A DNA stretch of 64,000 nucleotides, taken from positions 496,001 to 560,000 of the forward strand of contig NZ_JACHXZ010000003.1 in NCBI RefSeq assembly GCF_014192475.1, read 5' to 3'. Numbering within the stretch: the stretch's first letter is position 1; every line of letters starts with the position of its first letter. Below, one piece after another: positions 63,434 to 64,000 of this stretch. The notes beneath the pieces were generated by a model. That model was given only the letters and a program-made list of their open reading frames with translations, was not told the origin of the DNA and made no database searches. The DNA comes from Simiduia aestuariiviva. GTDB lineage: Bacteria > Pseudomonadota > Gammaproteobacteria > Pseudomonadales > Cellvibrionaceae. The position numbers were made by a program, and so were the translations under genes.

Positions 63434-63623
63434 TCATCTACCTCGTCACGTGAGACTCAATTTAGTCTGGATTTCGGCGCTGCGAACATCGCCATGAGCG
63501 CTATTAAGAGTCGCCCTGTGGGCATCTGTTACGGTGCGACCGCAGGCTTCGCAACCGCAGACTATAAAAAGCCGCTGCTTGGCTGCTAAACTGACACCAC
63601 AATAACGAATGAATAGGCTGTAA

Positions 63624-64000
63624 ATGCAAGGCCGCCAGCGCACGTCCCTATTGATTATTCTGTGTCTGCTGCTGGCTGTTGCGGCAACCGGCAGCTATTT
63701 CCTGCGCGCCGACGTACATCAGCGGCTACAGGCGCAACTCGAACATCGCCTTAGCATTGCCAACAATAGCGTCCACCGATGGCGACAAGCCGAATTGCGT
63801 CGGGTAAGCAATTGGGCCAATCACCCCGACCTGCAACAACTCATAGTTACGCTGACCAAACCAGCGCGAGCACCAGAGGAGACGGCGGCAACACCACCAT
63901 CAGACATTCACGCGGCCATTACCGGCTTGCTCCAGCCGTACTTGAACGTCAATAGAAATCGCGGGTTCATCATCCTTTCACCCAGCAAAATAATTCTATC
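63624..64000 (+). CDS. Membrane sensor/signalling protein N-terminus (partial, cut by right edge)
   Basis: About 125 codons from ATG 63624 to the right edge, with AGG just upstream. The protein begins MQGRQRTSLLIILCLLLAVA, a positively charged start and one membrane helix (about residues 8-26), then an extracytoplasmic helical segment (LRADVHQRLQAQLEHRLSIANNSVHRWRQAELRRVSNWANHPDLQQLI). This resembles the sensor half of histidine kinases, chemoreceptors or nucleotide cyclases. The output domain lies outside the window, so the function cannot be named. Confidence 0.65.
   Translation, partial: MQGRQRTSLLIILCLLLAVAATGSYFLRADVHQRLQAQLEHRLSIANNSVHRWRQAELRRVSNWANHPDLQQLIVTLTKPARAPEETAATPPSDIHAAITGLLQPYLNVNRNRGFIILSPSKIIL

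Noticed and set aside
1-64000. Possible horizontal transfer or mobile element around the aryl-polyene operon
   Set aside because: No integrase, transposase, tRNA, inverted-repeat ends or composition break is visible; the operon is bounded by ordinary terminators.
1-64000. CRISPR, tRNA or rRNA genes
   Set aside because: I found no regularly spaced repeats, cloverleaf-like segments or rRNA motifs on either strand.

Overview
The window comes from the chromosome of a Gram-negative gammaproteobacterium, probably a marine Cellvibrionales-type organism (Simiduia/Teredinibacter-like; this placement is an inference from gene content and order). Supporting evidence is the proA-nadD-rsfS-rlmH-mrdA-rodA-mltB-rlpA-dacA and ybeD-lipB-lipA blocks, a Mpl ligase, outer-membrane lipoprotein machinery and a complete aryl-polyene pigment operon. 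I see no tRNA, rRNA, insertion sequence, prophage or CRISPR array.

Layout. (1) 1-3.9 kb: the start of an ABC exporter operon (secreted NTF2-like protein, HlyD-type adaptor, MacB-type ATPase, permease cut by the left edge), read leftwards. It is preceded by a convincing sigma-54 promoter and tandem TGTCCG-type upstream sites. A second copy of this control unit at 3.69-3.81 kb drives a small membrane-protein gene. (2) 3.9-9 kb: envelope and DUF proteins, a secreted alpha/beta hydrolase with a beta-solenoid-like tail, and an SLC13 transporter. (3) 9-17 kb: hisC, a TPR protein, a membrane-protein/XRE-regulator pair under a two-operator promoter, a kynureninase-like enzyme, a nitroreductase divergent from a MarR regulator, then an aromatic aminotransferase and a class II DAHP synthase. 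(4) 17-33.4 kb: an 18-gene leftward aryl-polyene operon whose order matches apeC through apeR, with two additions: an aromatic amino acid ammonia-lyase between apeJ and apeK, and a flavin-dependent halogenase-like gene between apeM and apeN. An Sfp-type phosphopantetheinyl transferase at 34.4 kb could activate its ACPs. (5) 35-42.4 kb: MgtC-like protein, ornithine decarboxylase-type enzyme, RimO, a glycerophosphodiesterase, a DUF255/thioredoxin protein and a GNAT enzyme. (6) 42.4-53.8 kb: lipoate synthesis and the cell-wall elongation operon, including an unannotated 34-residue membrane ORF between rlmH and mrdA. (7) 53.9-64 kb: LON-domain protein, RND/MMPL exporter, FHA protein, hydroxypyruvate reductase, PP2C phosphatase, Mpl, PPi-type phosphofructokinase, MsrA and the start of a membrane sensor protein cut by the right edge.

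How the genes work together. The shikimate-entry enzyme (DAHP synthase) and aromatic aminotransferase lie directly beside the pigment operon. Together with the ammonia-lyase they suggest a local route from aromatic amino acid to hydroxycinnamate to a (probably halogenated) aryl polyene ester, moved to the outer membrane by the LolA-like, MMPL and lipoprotein components. Many genes in the ape and mrd operons overlap by 1-8 bases (ATGA, TGATG), implying translational coupling.
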